Assembly: GCA_963513935.1 (NCBI GenBank) | Contig: OY740769.1 | Span: 109,595,762 to 109,659,761, forward strand | Direction of reading: 5' to 3' | Length of the DNA stretch: 64,000 nt | DNA from: Aphrophora alni | Lineage: Eukaryota > Arthropoda > Insecta > Hemiptera > Aphrophoridae | Shown: piece after piece, positions 37,760 to 52,188 of the stretch | Numbering within the stretch: position 1 is the stretch's first letter | How the letters are laid out: each line of letters begins with the position of its first letter | Made by a program: the position numbers and the translations under genes | The notes under the pieces: generated by a model | The model's input: the letters and a program-made list of their open reading frames with translations, nothing else | What the model was told of the DNA's origin: nothing | Database searches by the model: none

Positions 37760-40210
37760 TTATTATATCTGGAACACTTTGAAGTTGATGAGGAGGTTCG
37801 ATACTTTTGCTCACTCTGCAGCTCTTGTAAGCCTCTACTTGCTACACTATTATTACTGACTTGGTCCTGCTGGATCTTGTAACTATACGAATATTTTCTT
37901 TGAAGGCGGAGTTAGACACATTACATATAGAATTTAAATCTAAAATTTGTTATCTAATTTAGTGTGTTATATGAATAACATACAAGATATGAACAAAAAA
38001 CTATTAAAATGACCAACATATTGACATTTTCAATTCGATTTTTCTGAATTGAAATAGGGTTCTATTTGAGCACAGTATAGTCTCTTATACCAAATTTAAT
38101 GTTTCTATCTTAATTTTTGTGGCCATTATCGTGCCTGCGTACAGGCACCAACGATGGACGAACGATGTCACTTTTTTGTTTCCTAAGGTCAGGAAATTTA
38201 AGGATCAGTCAAAAAACTGACAGAATTTTTTTTTTTAATTTGCAAACTTGCCCTATAATTCGTATAGTGAGTAAGTAATAAATAGTGTTAATCAAACACT
38301 AAATTAATACCACCACCGAAAATTAAAAAATATCTCAACATTAATTTCAATTGTACAAAATACATAAAATAATATTACCGCTTCACTAAATAAAATTTTA
38401 ATTAAACCACCTAAATAACAGAGATATTATATAAACGTAGATATTATTCACACACATGTTGACTCCACGAAAGAAATTCAAATTTATAATGATCCATATG
38501 CTTATTTAATTCACTATATATTTATATAATAAAACTAATTTCATCACACCCCATATAAGCCTTGAGAGATTTAGAAAATTTACCTTTCGATGAATTTGAT
38601 AGAAACCGTTACGAGTTCCATAACCAACATATGACATCACGGTTTTGTTTATATGGTTGTTCTGTGTTTAGTAACAATGCACATTGTTAACACTTTTCTT
38701 CCGCTTTTATCACTTATGTTCGAGGAGGAGTCAAACTTTTGTCCTCAAGTCAGAACTTCAGTTGAAGTATGTGTGTGTAATACATGGTAAGATATTACTT
38801 CGTTATATTTTAAAAAGATATAATTCTTTATAGTGAATACTAACGTGATCATATTTTTTTAGTGGAATCAAAAATCGTATACAATAATTGTGTACACGCC
38901 GTAAATTGTTAGCCATGTTAACAGTGAAGTCACGGATTACGGTGTTACAGTCTGTAAAGTATGCTATTATTAATGATTTGACAACCTAATATGAAATGGT
39001 AGAAAGTCTTACACTTTCTTTAAAGTTTTCATTGCAAATACTTTGTTACATGTTTCAGTTACGTTTACAGCTGAAGTTTTCTATTAATTGTTCAGTCAGT
39101 CCAGACTTTCACTTAATTTTGTTTAATAATTTAAATTGTAAATATTATGCAATAAAGTAACCTATTGTCAACCATAACTACACAAATATTTCAAATTAAC
39201 TAGCATTATTTTTAATATTAAGAAATTGGAGTGATCTAACCACAATGGTATCAGTCAAAAATATATGTGACTAATTCCTGAAATATGTCTCGAAATTGCA
39301 AATTTTGCTGACATGTATACCATACTGTCAATTTTTAACATTGAAATAATAATGCATACTATTAAATTCATTTATAAGCAATAAAAAGCATTACATTACT
39401 TTTCCTTTATAATCAGCATTTTCTTGACCGAAGATTGTACGTTATATATGATTTTAAATAATAAATAAAGATTATGTGCTTTCAAATACTATACTAAACC
39501 AAATATTGTAAATTCATATGTATGTGTTACAACTAATTTGAAAAATTTGGGTAAATTATTTCAATTTATCCATGAGAAATTTAACACAATCTAACTCTCT
39601 TTTCTGGAAGTTGTTCGGTTGAAAATAATCCATCTTGTTCTATTAACGAGTCGCCTTTTTTGTAAAAGCAACAAAATGTATTACAAATCTGAATCTAGTC
39701 ATCTAATAGTTTTGTTGTGTTTACCAATATTTCTGTGATAATTGCAAACTGTTTAATGTTGTTTTAAGGTATTGCTAGTTCGCGTTCAAATTATCTTTTA
39801 CATCGGCACGATAACGTTATCTATCGTAAGATTAGACAACATGCTGGGCCTATCTCTTCTCATAGTATCGTGACAAGATGTCTAAAGGTGCAAGCAATGT
39901 TGAAGATGTGTTACTTAATTTCCTTTATAAATAGCAAAACCTTGTCGAACTTGAAACACAATAATAATATTATGTATTTCATAAAATAATTACAATATGG
40001 AGCCACGGCGGACAAAACTGGGGGCCAACATTGAGAAGGAAAAAAAAGAAGAAAATTGAATACTTTTCTATGTAAAGTATGCAATGGATTGTCTTGTTTG
40101 TATGAGTATTTTTCAATGAATTCATTTCTCTCAGAGTTATAACAGTTTATCATACAAAGTATTAAGTGAAAATAGTGCTCTGCAGTGATGGCATCATGAA
40201 TTATAACAGG
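37760..40210. other. No recognised gene
   Basis: AT-rich interval. A small perfect hairpin, GTGCCTG CGTA CAGGCAC, lies at about 38131-38148. A weak CPR exon-1-like word ('agccatgttaacagtgaagtc', about 38911-38931) is discussed under rejected items. Confidence 0.4.
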
Positions 40211-41253
40211 AAATGGAAACTCCCAGACTCCATCCTATAAAAATTCTTTACATTTCATTAATTATACACATACCAATAAATGACCTTATTTATTTCTAGA
40301 ACTCATGATTACAACTGATAAACTGGCTTGAAAAAGTCTTTATATCGCTTTAGTGTGCAGCAAAATTATCTTAAATTAAAAGTCGCGTTTCGCAGTGATC
40401 GTTCAATGTGCTGGCTTGCCGTAAAGTTGTCTGTTAATCCCTCTTGTTCTGTTAACTAGTCGCTTTTTTATTGAAAATAGAATAAAACTTATTATAGGGT
40501 CTGATAATAGTTGGCTAATAGTTTTGTTATAACTGTAAGCCTTGTAATGTTGTTTTAATAAAATACTTTGTTGGGCTAACTAATCTTTGGTCCTTTACAC
40601 CAACGTCTAGTTAAATAACGAAAATTTCAAAACTTATGTTTGTTATTCATTTTTATCACTAAAAAAAAAAAAGTTATTTTAAAAATAATATGAACATATG
40701 TTATAGTAGTATGATACCATTTTATAATCATCTTTTCAGTTGTTTGTCTTTCTATCCTTAATTTTATTAAACACGTGTTTCGTTTTTATTTTTAATTACA
40801 ATAAATTATCCTATAAAAGTGTACAGATTTAACTTTCTTTTGAATCCACATTCATTGGAGTTATTTTTGTGATATACGAAAATGAAAAAATATACATGAT
40901 ACAACGAAAATATTATGTATAATTACACTTATATGATAATAAGTGTTTTCAAGTCACACTGATTTTCTTCAATGACATTATTCAATCTTTTTGATTTTTT
41001 TTTTTTTTTTGTTGTCAAAATCCTAAATAAATGCCAATTTATTTATATTTTTCCTCTACTGTTTTTACAAACTGAAATGGATCTATATATTTGTTACAAA
41101 TAATAATAAATAACAATAGTATGTTTGGTATTCATTTTATTTAAGTAAAAACATTTTGTTTATATAAATAATATGAAATAAATTACAAAAGGATGAAATT
41201 TGATGGAAGAAAGTGAAAGAATTTGTTGACCTAGAATTTGTACAACGCTGAAC

Positions 41254-43333
41254 TTAACCGTAGTAAGGAGCGGCGTATTTGGCGACTGGTGCGGCGTAGC
41301 CAAGAGGAGCGGCGTATTTGGCGACTGGTGCGGCGTAGGCTAGAGGAGCGGCGTATTTGGCAACAACAGGTGCTACGGCTTTGACTGCTACAGTTGGGGC
41401 GGATTTGTGGACAACGGCGTTGAATCCATTGTGGGGATCAGCGGTGTATTCTACGGTACGTAAGCTACCGTCGGGTTCAACAAGGCTGTAGCTTCCTTGG
41501 ACAACATCTCCTTGACGGCTTTCTTGTTGGCTCTTGGAGTCTCCAGTGATGGCGTCCTTGATGTCGTAGGCGTAGCTGTAAGATGGGTTGGGGTCGTAGT
41601 CAGCATCAACGACGGCCTTAGCGGCATAAGCTACTGGGGCGGCGACTTTGTAGGCGGGTGCAGCATAGGCAGCGTAAGCAGGGGCAGCGTAGGCGGGGGC
41701 AGCGTAAGCTGATCTCAAAGGTGCACCAGGAGCTACTACAGCAGGTGCGCCTAAGTAACCTGCGTTGGCGGCAGCGACGAAAGCGGCAAGAAGGACAATC
41801 TATGGAAAATTAAGAACAATATATAAATGTCTACAAGTTAAGACAAATAATAAATTTAATAGTAATAAAAAACATTTCGTAAAAGAAGAATATTTGATTT
41901 AATTCGATAAAGCATCATTAATTTATTTCAGTTGTTATTAATAGTGTCTACAAGTAATTAATATTATATTTTCCAATACAAACCAATATATACTTATATC
42001 ATATACTTTATAGTTAACTAAATGTTGATGTAAAACAGAGGCGAACATAAAAATTAAATAATTAATAACAAGTTAATATTTATTTATATATTATTCCAAT
42101 ATAAAAATTACTTTACAGCACCAACATAATAGTTGAACAACAAGCTATTGATACTGTAGTCTTTGAAGAGTTCCGTTTATTAAGTTATAACTTATATTTT
42201 AATGTTATAGCATTTAAGTTATATTCCTATGCTAAATATTTTGAAGGCGATTATGACCGAATGGTTTTTCGCCCAAAAACTATTTAAAACAAATTCAAAT
42301 TCTGTTTTATTTTAAATAAATATCAGTAATTCTGTCTACCTTCAATTTAAAAAAAATGGCTTTATTAGTAGGTATCATAATTTTGTTAATTGTGTCGTAC
42401 TACTATGAAGTCAAAATCTCCGTTTATATAATTACTGTAAAACGACTTTAAAATAATTATGGTTTGCAAATAATTATTTTTGTCAAGAAGATAATTAACC
42501 AACGTGATTGAAGTGTTACAAATTGCCTAATAATTTTACCTACGGCATATTAAATTATATATTATGATATAAAATGTATTATATGATATATGAAATTTGA
42601 CATTTTCCTGTAAATTTTAATACGATATTTGAATTATTTAACACTTAATAAAAATTAGTATACTAATACTCTTTCTAAATTTTACACTAATTTATGTATA
42701 ATAAATATCTGTTATTTTGATGTATAGTAATAATAGGGTTAAACAAATTAACCCGATTATTTTTGTCTTATTTAAAAAAGAATTACTCCAATCTGTACAG
42801 GTAGATTGATGTTGAAATGATGATGTATCTCAGCAAAATATATCTTTATGAGGTACTCAAAGTACACATATACCAGTATGGATATGTTTAAATATTCCCC
42901 CCCCCCCCTAGTTTATACTATGAATTACTAAGGATACAATCTTCTGCCGTATATATGTAGTGTGATATATTACTGCTTTAAAAAAATTGTATAAAACTCT
43001 TAACTATTGTAAATCTTTATGTTTAAGTGCACATATTTAATAAGTTAAATTATTTATCGCTTACTACATTTTTATAAAGAAAGTTTAATCTCGTGAACTG
43101 ACTGATTTTATTTTCTATAAGACATCTTGCACAACACATCTTGAGCTTTAGTTGGTTTTAGATCTACATAAACGAAAAAATGTGTCCCGTCCTGACGGTT
43201 AATTTATATCAATATTATTGTAAGAGATACGTTAACATAGATGCACTAATACACTGTATTAGTCTACACACGTCTCTAATGCACTTTTATACACTGTATC
43301 CAAATTGTCTGATTTACGCACCTTGAAAGCCAT
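41254..43333 (-). CDS. CPR-5: RR-2 cuticle protein, two exons
   Basis: Secreted chitin-binding cuticle protein and the shortest of the set (185 residues). Exon 1 is 43333-43322 (MAFK, donor GTGCGT); exon 2 is 41799-41254 after acceptor CCATAG. Signal peptide [18 protein letters not shown]. Only two AAPAY units precede AAYAAPAY. The RR-2 domain has [15 protein letters not shown] and [16 protein letters not shown]. The tail is YAAPVAKY repeats ending APYYG. Poly-A signal RC AATAAA at 41141-41136. It is the tandem-duplication twin of CPR-6 and differs from it mainly in AAPAY number. Confidence 0.93.
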
Positions 43334-43379
43334 GATTCTGTTGATGTCAGTTGATTAAGCTGGAATCATACTCTGTGTT

Positions 43380-43490
43380 GACTTCATTTGGTTTATATAC
43401 TTTTGTGCTCAGAAACCCTAATCAGCTGTTACCTCAGACAGTATAGCACCCCCACTTTATTTCTCGAGTCCGCCCGTGCCTGAGGGCACA
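43380..43490 (-). promoter_or_regulatory. CPR-5 promoter
   Basis: TATAAA on the minus strand is at 43397-43392. The complete 24-base module (AACCCTAA to TTACCTCAG) is at 43414-43437 with CAGCTG inside it. The GC-rich block with GTCCGCCCGTGCC follows at about 43468-43480. Confidence 0.7.
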
Positions 43491-46046
43491 CATTCACTCT
43501 CTTGTCAAGTTCAAGCGTTCTGGTTCCACATTGCTGACGACATAGGTAGAAATATTTCATTTGGTCGCTGTATATTTTAATGTACATCAAAAGAGACGCT
43601 TATAGGTACAGTAGTCCTTATTACGAACAATTTGTAATTCTTAAGCGGTGCAGTAGATTTTTATTAGGTAGTCAGGATTTATAAGGACCCTTTAGTACCC
43701 AAACTTTCATGAATCCACTAATGAAAATTTAGTTAAAATTAAAATTGAACTAATTGTTCTTCATTATTTGTTTGTTAATTTACAACATTCTTAAAGAAAA
43801 ATGTTAGTAAAATTTGTAGTTTAATTGTTACTTTCATTTAAGGTTGAATGTTTTTATTAATTTATGGTAGACAAAGTGATAATTTGTTAAACCTTAATAA
43901 ATCTCCAGCCCAAATCACTGAAATGGAATATTTTCAGGAAGACAAATATTAAGTCTACTGTGTCGAATACTAAAGACAAAACTTAGTAATAGTACAACTG
44001 AGATTGTTTTAAGTTTATAACTTTCATTGATACGTCGTAAAGAGTGACCCACGTTCTTCCATACATGATAACTATTGGATATATTATTATTGTAGATCAA
44101 TTAATTTGTATAATTCAGAATTTGTCATGAACAGTATGAACAGTGATTTTTCAACCCCCCAGTCAATTATCAGGAGTGTGACCCCTCTGACTTCCTGTTT
44201 ATGTAGTTTCTGATTTGTGCTTAAAAATTATTAGAATATTCAAAACTTCATTTAACCTGTGTAGATAAAGAAAAATATATTATATATATTCAAAGTAACG
44301 TAATTATAATAAGAAGAATGTTGACTGTCGCTTTTTAAAATTTATAAACATATTGAACTTGTTGAGGTTTGCTGACCTTTGGCAACTTTAGTTTTTAATT
44401 AGTTTGGACTTAAAGCAAAAGTATAGAACATATTTTTTATTTACTAAACCATAGCACATGCAAATATGCAATAAATTCTTGACAATGTAATACTGAAAAA
44501 ACCTATTTTTATCTGTTTACGTTTGTAATGCTTTCCAAATTACAAACTTTTCCTTGTGGAATGTTATTTTAAGGAGTTTTAACTGTACACGAAGTCAGAA
44601 CTAATTTTGTTAATATCTATTTTACTTTAAAGTGAAAACTAGCTTTATAAATATATGGAATTTACACTCTTTTTCCTGTCCCGTAGTAGATACTGAAATT
44701 GTTGTGCAACCGATACAATTTATTTAAAACGTTTCTGAAAACATAAAAATTGTAGGACAATCCCTTGAAAATTTTTCGATTGTCTTGTGGGTTTAAATTT
44801 CACATTTTAAAGTGAGTTTGTTGTAACCTGAAAGATGAAAACTGTTTTGTTGTATAAAAAATTCATTACAACCGAGCCAAGAGTGGGTACTTTAAATTTG
44901 TAAGTAGTGTTTTTAACTCCTTCCTTCATCATAACTCTAACAACGTTTATATAAAAAGGAAATAGTTGATGTAAATTTGTCTTTACATTTATTTTTATTT
45001 AACTAGATTTAACTTACCAAAAAAATATTCAAACGTTACTTTTTACTTTTTAAAGTTCTGCAAATACCGTTCAAGTAATAATATAATTATAACTTTATCC
45101 GTGGAAAGTATTAGTTTTACAAACTATACACGAGTTTATTATTTAGACAATTTTAGACTCTTGAGAATGTTCCGAACAAAATTTACTCTCAAAGAAATTG
45201 TTATGTTTATCAGAAGCTTCTCAAAGGTTAGTTTGTTTTCCAGAGTTGCGCTATTGTTTTATCCTTATTAGAAATGTTTATGCCCTAAGATATGCCGTGG
45301 TCTTACTTTGACTTCGTGATTACTATAAGTGAGTGTGCGAAATTTGACGTGCGCCAACATCCTTCTTCTTGCACTGATTTAGTCCGCTCTTAGTGTTGAT
45401 AAATTACAGTAAGATCTAGCGGTCGATAACCAAAGATCTAAACAATAAATTAGTTTCTTAGCAAACATGTCGTTTTTAATAAATTTTCTAACAAAGATCG
45501 TACTATAATATGGAATAAATATGTAGAAAAATGCATGACTTAATTTTTTCTGCTTTATTACTGTCAAAAGGTGGTCTAAAGGAGTTCTAAATATATTTCT
45601 TTGTAATACTAATTAAAGAAGTTCATTAAAATCATTATGATGTTAATTATATATAAATTATATTAAAATTTAGGTGAAGCATCTCGAAATAAAACTAAAC
45701 TAAAAGCACAGTAAAATATATTTATATAATTTGAACCATATATTTAAGATTTTGAGTAGACCATCAATAGTAAAGTTTTTATTTGTAAAACATTCCTAAT
45801 TGTTTTCTGATTAAACAGAATTGAAGCCATATACCTTTGTTTATTAAATACTTGTAACCTTATTATTTTTCTATTTAACCGCCGTAAAGTTATTTTGTTT
45901 GTTCAACTGTTTAAGTGAAAATTAAGAAGATAAGGGCGTTTACTATTCAAATTTGATGAAATGTTTTACGTACGTATTTTAGAAGACATGCGTTTGGCAT
46001 AGATATGTTATTTTTATTGTTTTCTCCTTGTTATTTAATGACGAAA

Positions 46047-46300
46047 ACCCTCTGGGTCATCATCGCCTTATAAAAAAAAAATTAAGAAATGAATATAAAG
46101 TAAAGGCCTCTAGCACTTTCTATTACTCTAATAGTATCGGGCTCGGAAGAGAACAAGAGTTGGTCATAAAAACCTGATAGAAATTATGAAAGAGAGGAAT
46201 CTAACCCAAGAATACATGAAAAAAAAAACTGTAGATACAAGTAGTGTCCATTGGGAATGGTAGGTTAGGATCACTATAAGGGAGCCCCTAGGGCAGTTAT
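46047..46300 (+). repeat. SINE-like dispersed repeat, copy 2
   Basis: Blocks 'gggtcatcatcgccttata', 'gggctcggaagagaacaagag', 'gaggaatctaacccaag' and 'gtccattgggaatgg' follow in the same order as in the other copies. It lies in the part of duplication unit 1 that unit 2 lacks. Confidence 0.65.
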
Positions 46301-47720
46301 GTTATAGACAATCGTATATTTAATAATTGGTTCTATTTCAACCAAAAAGGTAATATCTACTTCAAAATAATTAGATCTCCCCCCTTCCTAGTGTATTCAT
46401 AGGGTAAGAAAGTAAAACCAAAACTGTTAAAAGACACCCAATAAATTTAATTTTTACGTTGTGTAATATGTGTTTCCTCCAGCTAACACTAACGTCACTT
46501 TTTCGCCCTAACGTTTTGTAACCATAAGAAAGCATTGAGTTTACTTTCCAGTCCTATGGCTGATAAATCAGTGTGTTAAATCAAATGATGATAAGTTGTT
46601 GTCATGGCAACATATGTCATGAAACCATGTCATCTTTTAAACGCGAGCTTCAGTTAATTTTGTTACTGTCACGACCTTATCCTCAATTATACGAAACTCC
46701 CAGACTCCATCCTATAAAATTCTTTACATTTCATTAATTATACACATACCAATAAATGACGTTATTTGTTTCTCGAGCTCATGAATACAACTGATAAACT
46801 GGCTTGAAAAACTCTTTATATCGCTTTAGTGTGCAGCAAAATTATCTTAAATTAAAAGTCGCGTTTCGCAGTGATCGTTCAATGTGCTGGCTTGCCGTAA
46901 AGTTGTCTGTTAATCCTTCTTGATCTGTTAACTAGTCGCTTTTTTATTGAAAATAGAATAAAACTTATTATAGGGGCTGAAAATAGTTGGCTAATAGTTT
47001 TGTTATAAATCTAAGCCTTGTACTGTTGTTTTAATAGAATACTTTGTTATGCTAACTAATCTTTGGTCCTTTACACCAACGTCTAGTTAAATAACGAAAA
47101 TTTCAAAACTTATGTTTAGTATTCATTTTTATCACTAAAAAAAATGATATTTTTAAAAATAACATGAACATATGTAATAGTAGTATGATACCATTTTATA
47201 ATCATCTTTTCAGTTGTTTGTCTTTCTATCCTTAATTTTATTAAACACGTGTTTCGTTTTAATTTTTAATTACAGTAAATTATCCTATAAAAGTGTACAG
47301 ATTTAACTTTCTTTTGAATCCACATTCATTGGAGTTATTTTTGTGATATACGAAAATGAAAAAATATACATGATACAACGAAAATATTATGTATAATTAC
47401 ACTTATATGATAATAAGTGTTTTCAAGTCACACTGATTTTCTTCAATGACATTATTCAATCTTTTTGATTTTTTTTTTTTTGTTGTCAAAATCCTAAATA
47501 AATGCCAATTTATTTATATTTTTCCTCTACTGTTTTTACAAACTGAAATGGATCTATTTGTTACAAATAATAATAAATAACAATAGTATGTTTGGTATTC
47601 ATTTTATTTAAGTAAAAACATTTTGTTTGTATAAATAATATGAAATAAATTACAAAAGGATGAAATTTGATGGAAGAAAGTGAAAGAATTTGTTGACCTA
47701 GAATTTGTACAACGCTGAAC

Positions 47721-49898
47721 TTAACCGTAGTAAGGAGCGGCGTATTTGGCGACTGGTGCGGCGTAGCCAAGAGGAGCGGCGTATTTGGCGACTGGTGCGG
47801 CGTAGGCTAGAGGAGCGGCGTATTTGGCAACAACAGGTGCTACGGCTTTGACTGCTACAGTTGGGGCGGATTTGTGGACAACGGCGTTGAATCCATTGTG
47901 GGGATCAGCGGTGTATTCTACGGTACGTAAGCTACCGTCGGGTTCAACAAGGCTGTAGCTTCCTTGAACAACATCTCCTTGACGGCTTTCTTGTTGGCTC
48001 TTGGAGTCTCCAGTGATGGCGTCCTTGATGTCGTAGGCGTAACTGTAAGATGGGTTGGGATCGTAGTCAGCATCAACGACGGCCTTGGCGGCATAAGCTA
48101 CTGGGGCGGCGACTTTGTAGGCGGGTGCAGCATAGGCAGCGTAGGCGGGGGCAGCGTAAGCAGGTGCAGCGTAAGCAGGGGCAGCATATGCTGACCTCAA
48201 AGGTGCACCAGGAGCTACTACAGCAGGTGCGCCTAAGTAACCTGCGTTGGCGGCAGCTACGAAAGCGGCAAGAAGGACAATCTATGGAAAATTAAGAACA
48301 ATATATAAATGTCTACAAGTTAGGACAAATAATAAATTTAATAGTAAAAAAAACATTTCGTAAAAGAAGAATATTTGATTTAATTCGCTAAAGCATCATT
48401 AATTTATTTCAGTTGTTATTAATAGTGTCAATAAGTGATTAATATTATATTTTCCAATACTAACCAATATATCATATACATATAGTTAACTAAATGTTGA
48501 TGTAAAACAGAGGCCAACATAAAAATTAAATAATTAATACCAAGTTAATATTTATTTATATATTATTCCAATATAAAAATTAAATTACAGCACCAACATA
48601 ATAGTTGAACAACAAGCTATTGATACTGTAGTCTTATAAGAGTTCTGTTTATTATGTTATGAGTTATATTTTAATGTTATAGCATAAGTAATATTCCTAA
48701 GCTCAATATTTTGAAGGCGATTATGACCGAATGGTTTTTCGCCTTAAAACTATTTAAAACAAATTCAAATTCTGTTTTATTTTAAATAAATATCTGTAGG
48801 TCTGTCTACCTTCAATTTAAAAAAAATGGCTTTATTAGTAGGTATCATAATTTTGTTAATTGCGTCATACTACTGTGAAGTCAAAATCTCCGTTTATATA
48901 ATTACTGTAAAACGACTTTAAAATAATTATGGTTTGCAAATAATTATTTTTGTCAAGAAGATAATTAACCAACGTGATTGAAGTGTTACAAAATACCTAA
49001 TAATTTTACCTAGGGCATATTAAATTATATATTATGATATAAAATGTATTTTATGATATATGAAATTTGACATTTTCCTGTAAATTTTAATACGATATTT
49101 CATTTTAATTTCTGTTTGTGCAACCACACATTTGAATTATTTAACACATTAATAAAAATCAGTATACTGATACTCTTTCTAAATTTTACACTAATTTATG
49201 TATAATAAATATCTGTTATTTTGATGTATAGTAATAATAGGGTTAAACAAATTAACCCGTTTATTTTTGTCTTATTTAAAAAAGAATTACCCCAATCTGT
49301 ACAGGTAGATTGATGTTGAAATGATGCTGAATCTCAGCAAAATATACCTTCATGAGGTTCTCAAAGTACACATATAGTATGGATATGTGCAATTATTTTT
49401 TCCCCTAGTTTATACTATGAATTACTAAGGATACAATCGGCTGCCGTGTACATTTCAATCAATAAACGAAATATCATAAATACACATATACTATGTGTGT
49501 ATTATAATTATGTAGTGTGATATATTTCTGCTAAAAAAATGTATACAGAAATTGTATAAAACTCCTAACTATTGTAAGTCTTTATGTTTAAGTGCACATA
49601 TTTAATAAGTTAAATTATTTATCGCTTACTACATTTTTATAAAGAAAGTTTAATCTCGTGAACTGACTGATTTTATTTTCTATAAGACATCTTGCACAAT
49701 ACATCTTGAGCTTTAGTTGGTTTTAGATCTACATAAACGAAAAAATGTGTCCCGTCCTGACGGTTAATTTATATCAATATTATTGTAAGAGATACGTTAA
49801 CATAGATGCACTAATACACTGTATTAGTCTACACACGTCTCTAATGCACTTTTATACACTGTATCCAAATTGTCTGATTTACGCACCTTGAAAGCCAT
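47721..49898 (-). CDS. CPR-6: RR-2 cuticle protein, two exons
   Basis: Secreted chitin-binding cuticle protein of 190 residues. Exon 1 is 49898-49887 (MAFK, donor GTGCGT); exon 2 is 48281-47721 after acceptor CCATAG. Signal peptide [18 protein letters not shown]. Three AAPAY units precede AAYAAPAY, one more than in CPR-5. The RR-2 domain and tail read the same as in CPR-5. Poly-A signal RC AATAAA at 47608-47603. The surrounding intron and flanks match CPR-5 closely, so this pair is the youngest duplication in the window. Confidence 0.93.
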
Positions 49899-49944
49899 GA
49901 TTCTGTTGATGTCAGTTGATTAAGCTGGAATCATACTCTGTGTT

Positions 49945-50055
49945 GACTTCATTTGGTTTATATACTTTTGTGCTCAGAAACCCTAATCAGCTGTTACCTC
50001 AGACAGTATAGCACCCCCACTTTATTTCTCGAGTCCGCCCGTGCCTGAGGGCACA
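49945..50055 (-). promoter_or_regulatory. CPR-6 promoter
   Basis: TATAAA on the minus strand is at 49962-49957. The 24-base module is at 49979-50002 and the GC-rich block at 50031-50051, the same as in CPR-5. Confidence 0.7.
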
Positions 50056-52188
50056 CATTCACTCTCTTGTCAAGTTCACGCGTTCTGGTTCCACATTGCT
50101 GACGACATAGGTAGGAATATTTCATTTGGTCGCTGTATATTTTAATGTACATCAAAAGAGACGCTTATAGGTACAGTAGTCCTTATTACGAATAATTTAT
50201 AATTCACATGCGGTGCAGTAGTTTTTATTACGTGGTCAGGATATATAACGACCCTTTAGTACCCAAACTTTCATGAATCCACTAATGAAAATTTAGTTAA
50301 AATTACAATTGAACTAATTGTTCCTCTATATTTGTTTGTTAATTTACAACATTCTTAAAGAAAAATGTTAGTAAAATTTGTAGTTTAATTGTTACTTTCA
50401 TTTAAGGTTGAATGTTTTTATTAATTTATGGTAGACAAAGTGATAATTTGTTAAACCTTAATAAATCTCCTGCCCAAATCACTGAAATGGAATATTTTCA
50501 GGAAGACAAATATTAAGTCTACTGTGTCGAATACTAAAGACAAAACTTAGTAATAGTACAACTGAGATTGTTTTAAGTTTATAACTCTCATTGATACGTC
50601 GTAAAGAGTGACCCACGTTCTTCCATACATGATAACTATTGGATATATTATTATTGTAGATCAATTAATTTGTATAATTCAGAATTTGTCATGAACAGTG
50701 ATTTTTCAACCCCCCCCCCCAGTCAATTATCAGGAGTGTGACCCCTCTGACTTCCTGTTTATGTAGTTTCTGATTTGTGTTAAAAAAATATTAGAATTTT
50801 CAAAACTTCATTTAACCTGTGTAGATAAAGAAAAATATATTATATAATAAAAGTAACGTACTTAAAATTAGAAGAATGTTGACCATCGCTTTTAAAAATT
50901 TATAAACATATTGAACTTGTTGAGGTTTGCTGACCTATGGCAACTTTAGTTTTTAATTAGTTTGGACTTAAAGCAAAAGTACAGAACATATATTTTTTAT
51001 TTACTAAACCATAGCACATGCAAATATGCAATAAATTCTTGTAAACGTAATTCTAAAAAACCTATTTTCATCTGTTTAAGTTTGTAATGCTTTCCAAATA
51101 ACAAACTTTTGCTTGTGGTATGTTATTTTAAGGAGTTTGTAACTGTACACGAAGTCAGAACTAATTTTGTTAATATCTATTTTACTTTAAAGTGAAAACT
51201 AGCTTTATAAATATATGGAATTTACACTCTTTCTCCTGACCCGTAGTAGATACTGAAATTTTTGTGCAACCGATAAAATTAACATAAAAGTTTCTGAAAA
51301 CATAAACATTGTAGGAGAATCCCTTAAAAATTTGTCAATTGTCTTGTAGGTTTAAATTTCACATTTTAAAGTGAGTTTGTTGTAACCGGAAAGATAAAAA
51401 CTGTTTTGTTGTAGAAAAAACTCATTACAACCGAACCAAGAGTGGGTACTTTAAATTTGTAAATAGTGTTTTTAACTCCTTCCTTCATCATAACTATAAC
51501 AACGTTTCTATAAAAAGGAAAATAGTTGATGTAAATTTGTCTTTACATTTATTTTCATTTAACGAGATTACACTTACCAAAAAAATATTAAAACGTTACT
51601 TTTTATTTTTTAAAGTTCTGCAAATACCGTTCAAGTAATAATATAATTATAACTTTATCCGTAGAAAGTATTAGTTTTACAAACTATACACGAGTTTATT
51701 ATTTAGACAATTTTACCTCTGGAGAATGTTCCGAACTAAATTTACTCTCAAAGAAATTACAAATTCATTAAAATCTTTATGATGTTAATTATATATAAAT
51801 TATATTAAAATTTAGGTGAAGCGTTTCGAAATAAAACTAACTAATAGCACAGTAAAATATATTTATATAATTTGAACCATATATTTAAGATTTTGAGTAG
51901 ACCATCAATAGTAAATTTTTTATTTGTAAAACATACCTAATTGTTTTCTGATTAAAACAGAATTGAAGCCATATACCTTTGTTTATTAAATACTTGTAGC
52001 CTTATTATTTTTCTATTTAACCGCCGTAAAGTTATTTTGTTTGTTCAACTGTTTAAGTGAAAAGTAAGAAGATAAGAGCGTTTACTATTCAAATTTGATG
52101 AAATGTTTTACGTACGTAATTTTGTTGCTGTCATGACCTTATCCTCAATTATACGAAACATTTTCTTAGTTTGTTATTTTAAAACATT

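Larger units (their letters stand above)
40212..46693. repeat. Tandem duplication, unit 1 (contains CPR-5)
   Basis: The unit opens with 'gaaactcccagactccatcc' and matches 46694-52161 over almost its whole length, including 3' flank, gene, intron, promoter and upstream DNA. It carries two blocks missing from unit 2: about 45200-45620 and about 45977-46652. The second contains a SINE-like repeat. Confidence 0.85.
46694..52161. repeat. Tandem duplication, unit 2 (contains CPR-6)
   Basis: Direct repeat of 40212-46693. Both junctions carry the same word, 'gaccttatcctcaattatac' with 'gaaac', at about 46673-46693 and 52135-52161. At the right end it runs straight into the tyrosine-recombinase relic. 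The unit lacks two blocks of unit 1 (about 420 bp and 680 bp). Confidence 0.85.

Noticed and set aside
38905..38935. Possible relic of another CPR exon 1 ('agccatgttaacagtgaagtc' resembles CPR-3 'agccatgttgacagtgatatc')
   Set aside because: The MAFK codons, donor, TATA box and any exon 2 are absent, so a match of about 17 of 21 bases is too little to call a gene relic.
42897..42908. Homopolymer C run (also 50710-50720) as a regulatory site
   Set aside because: Length differs between the duplication units as expected from slippage; nothing else supports function.
43915..44100. 61-codon frame identical to the one at 50479-50664
   Set aside because: Identity is explained by the recent tandem duplication of noncoding DNA. 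The frame starts at TTG and lacks a domain.
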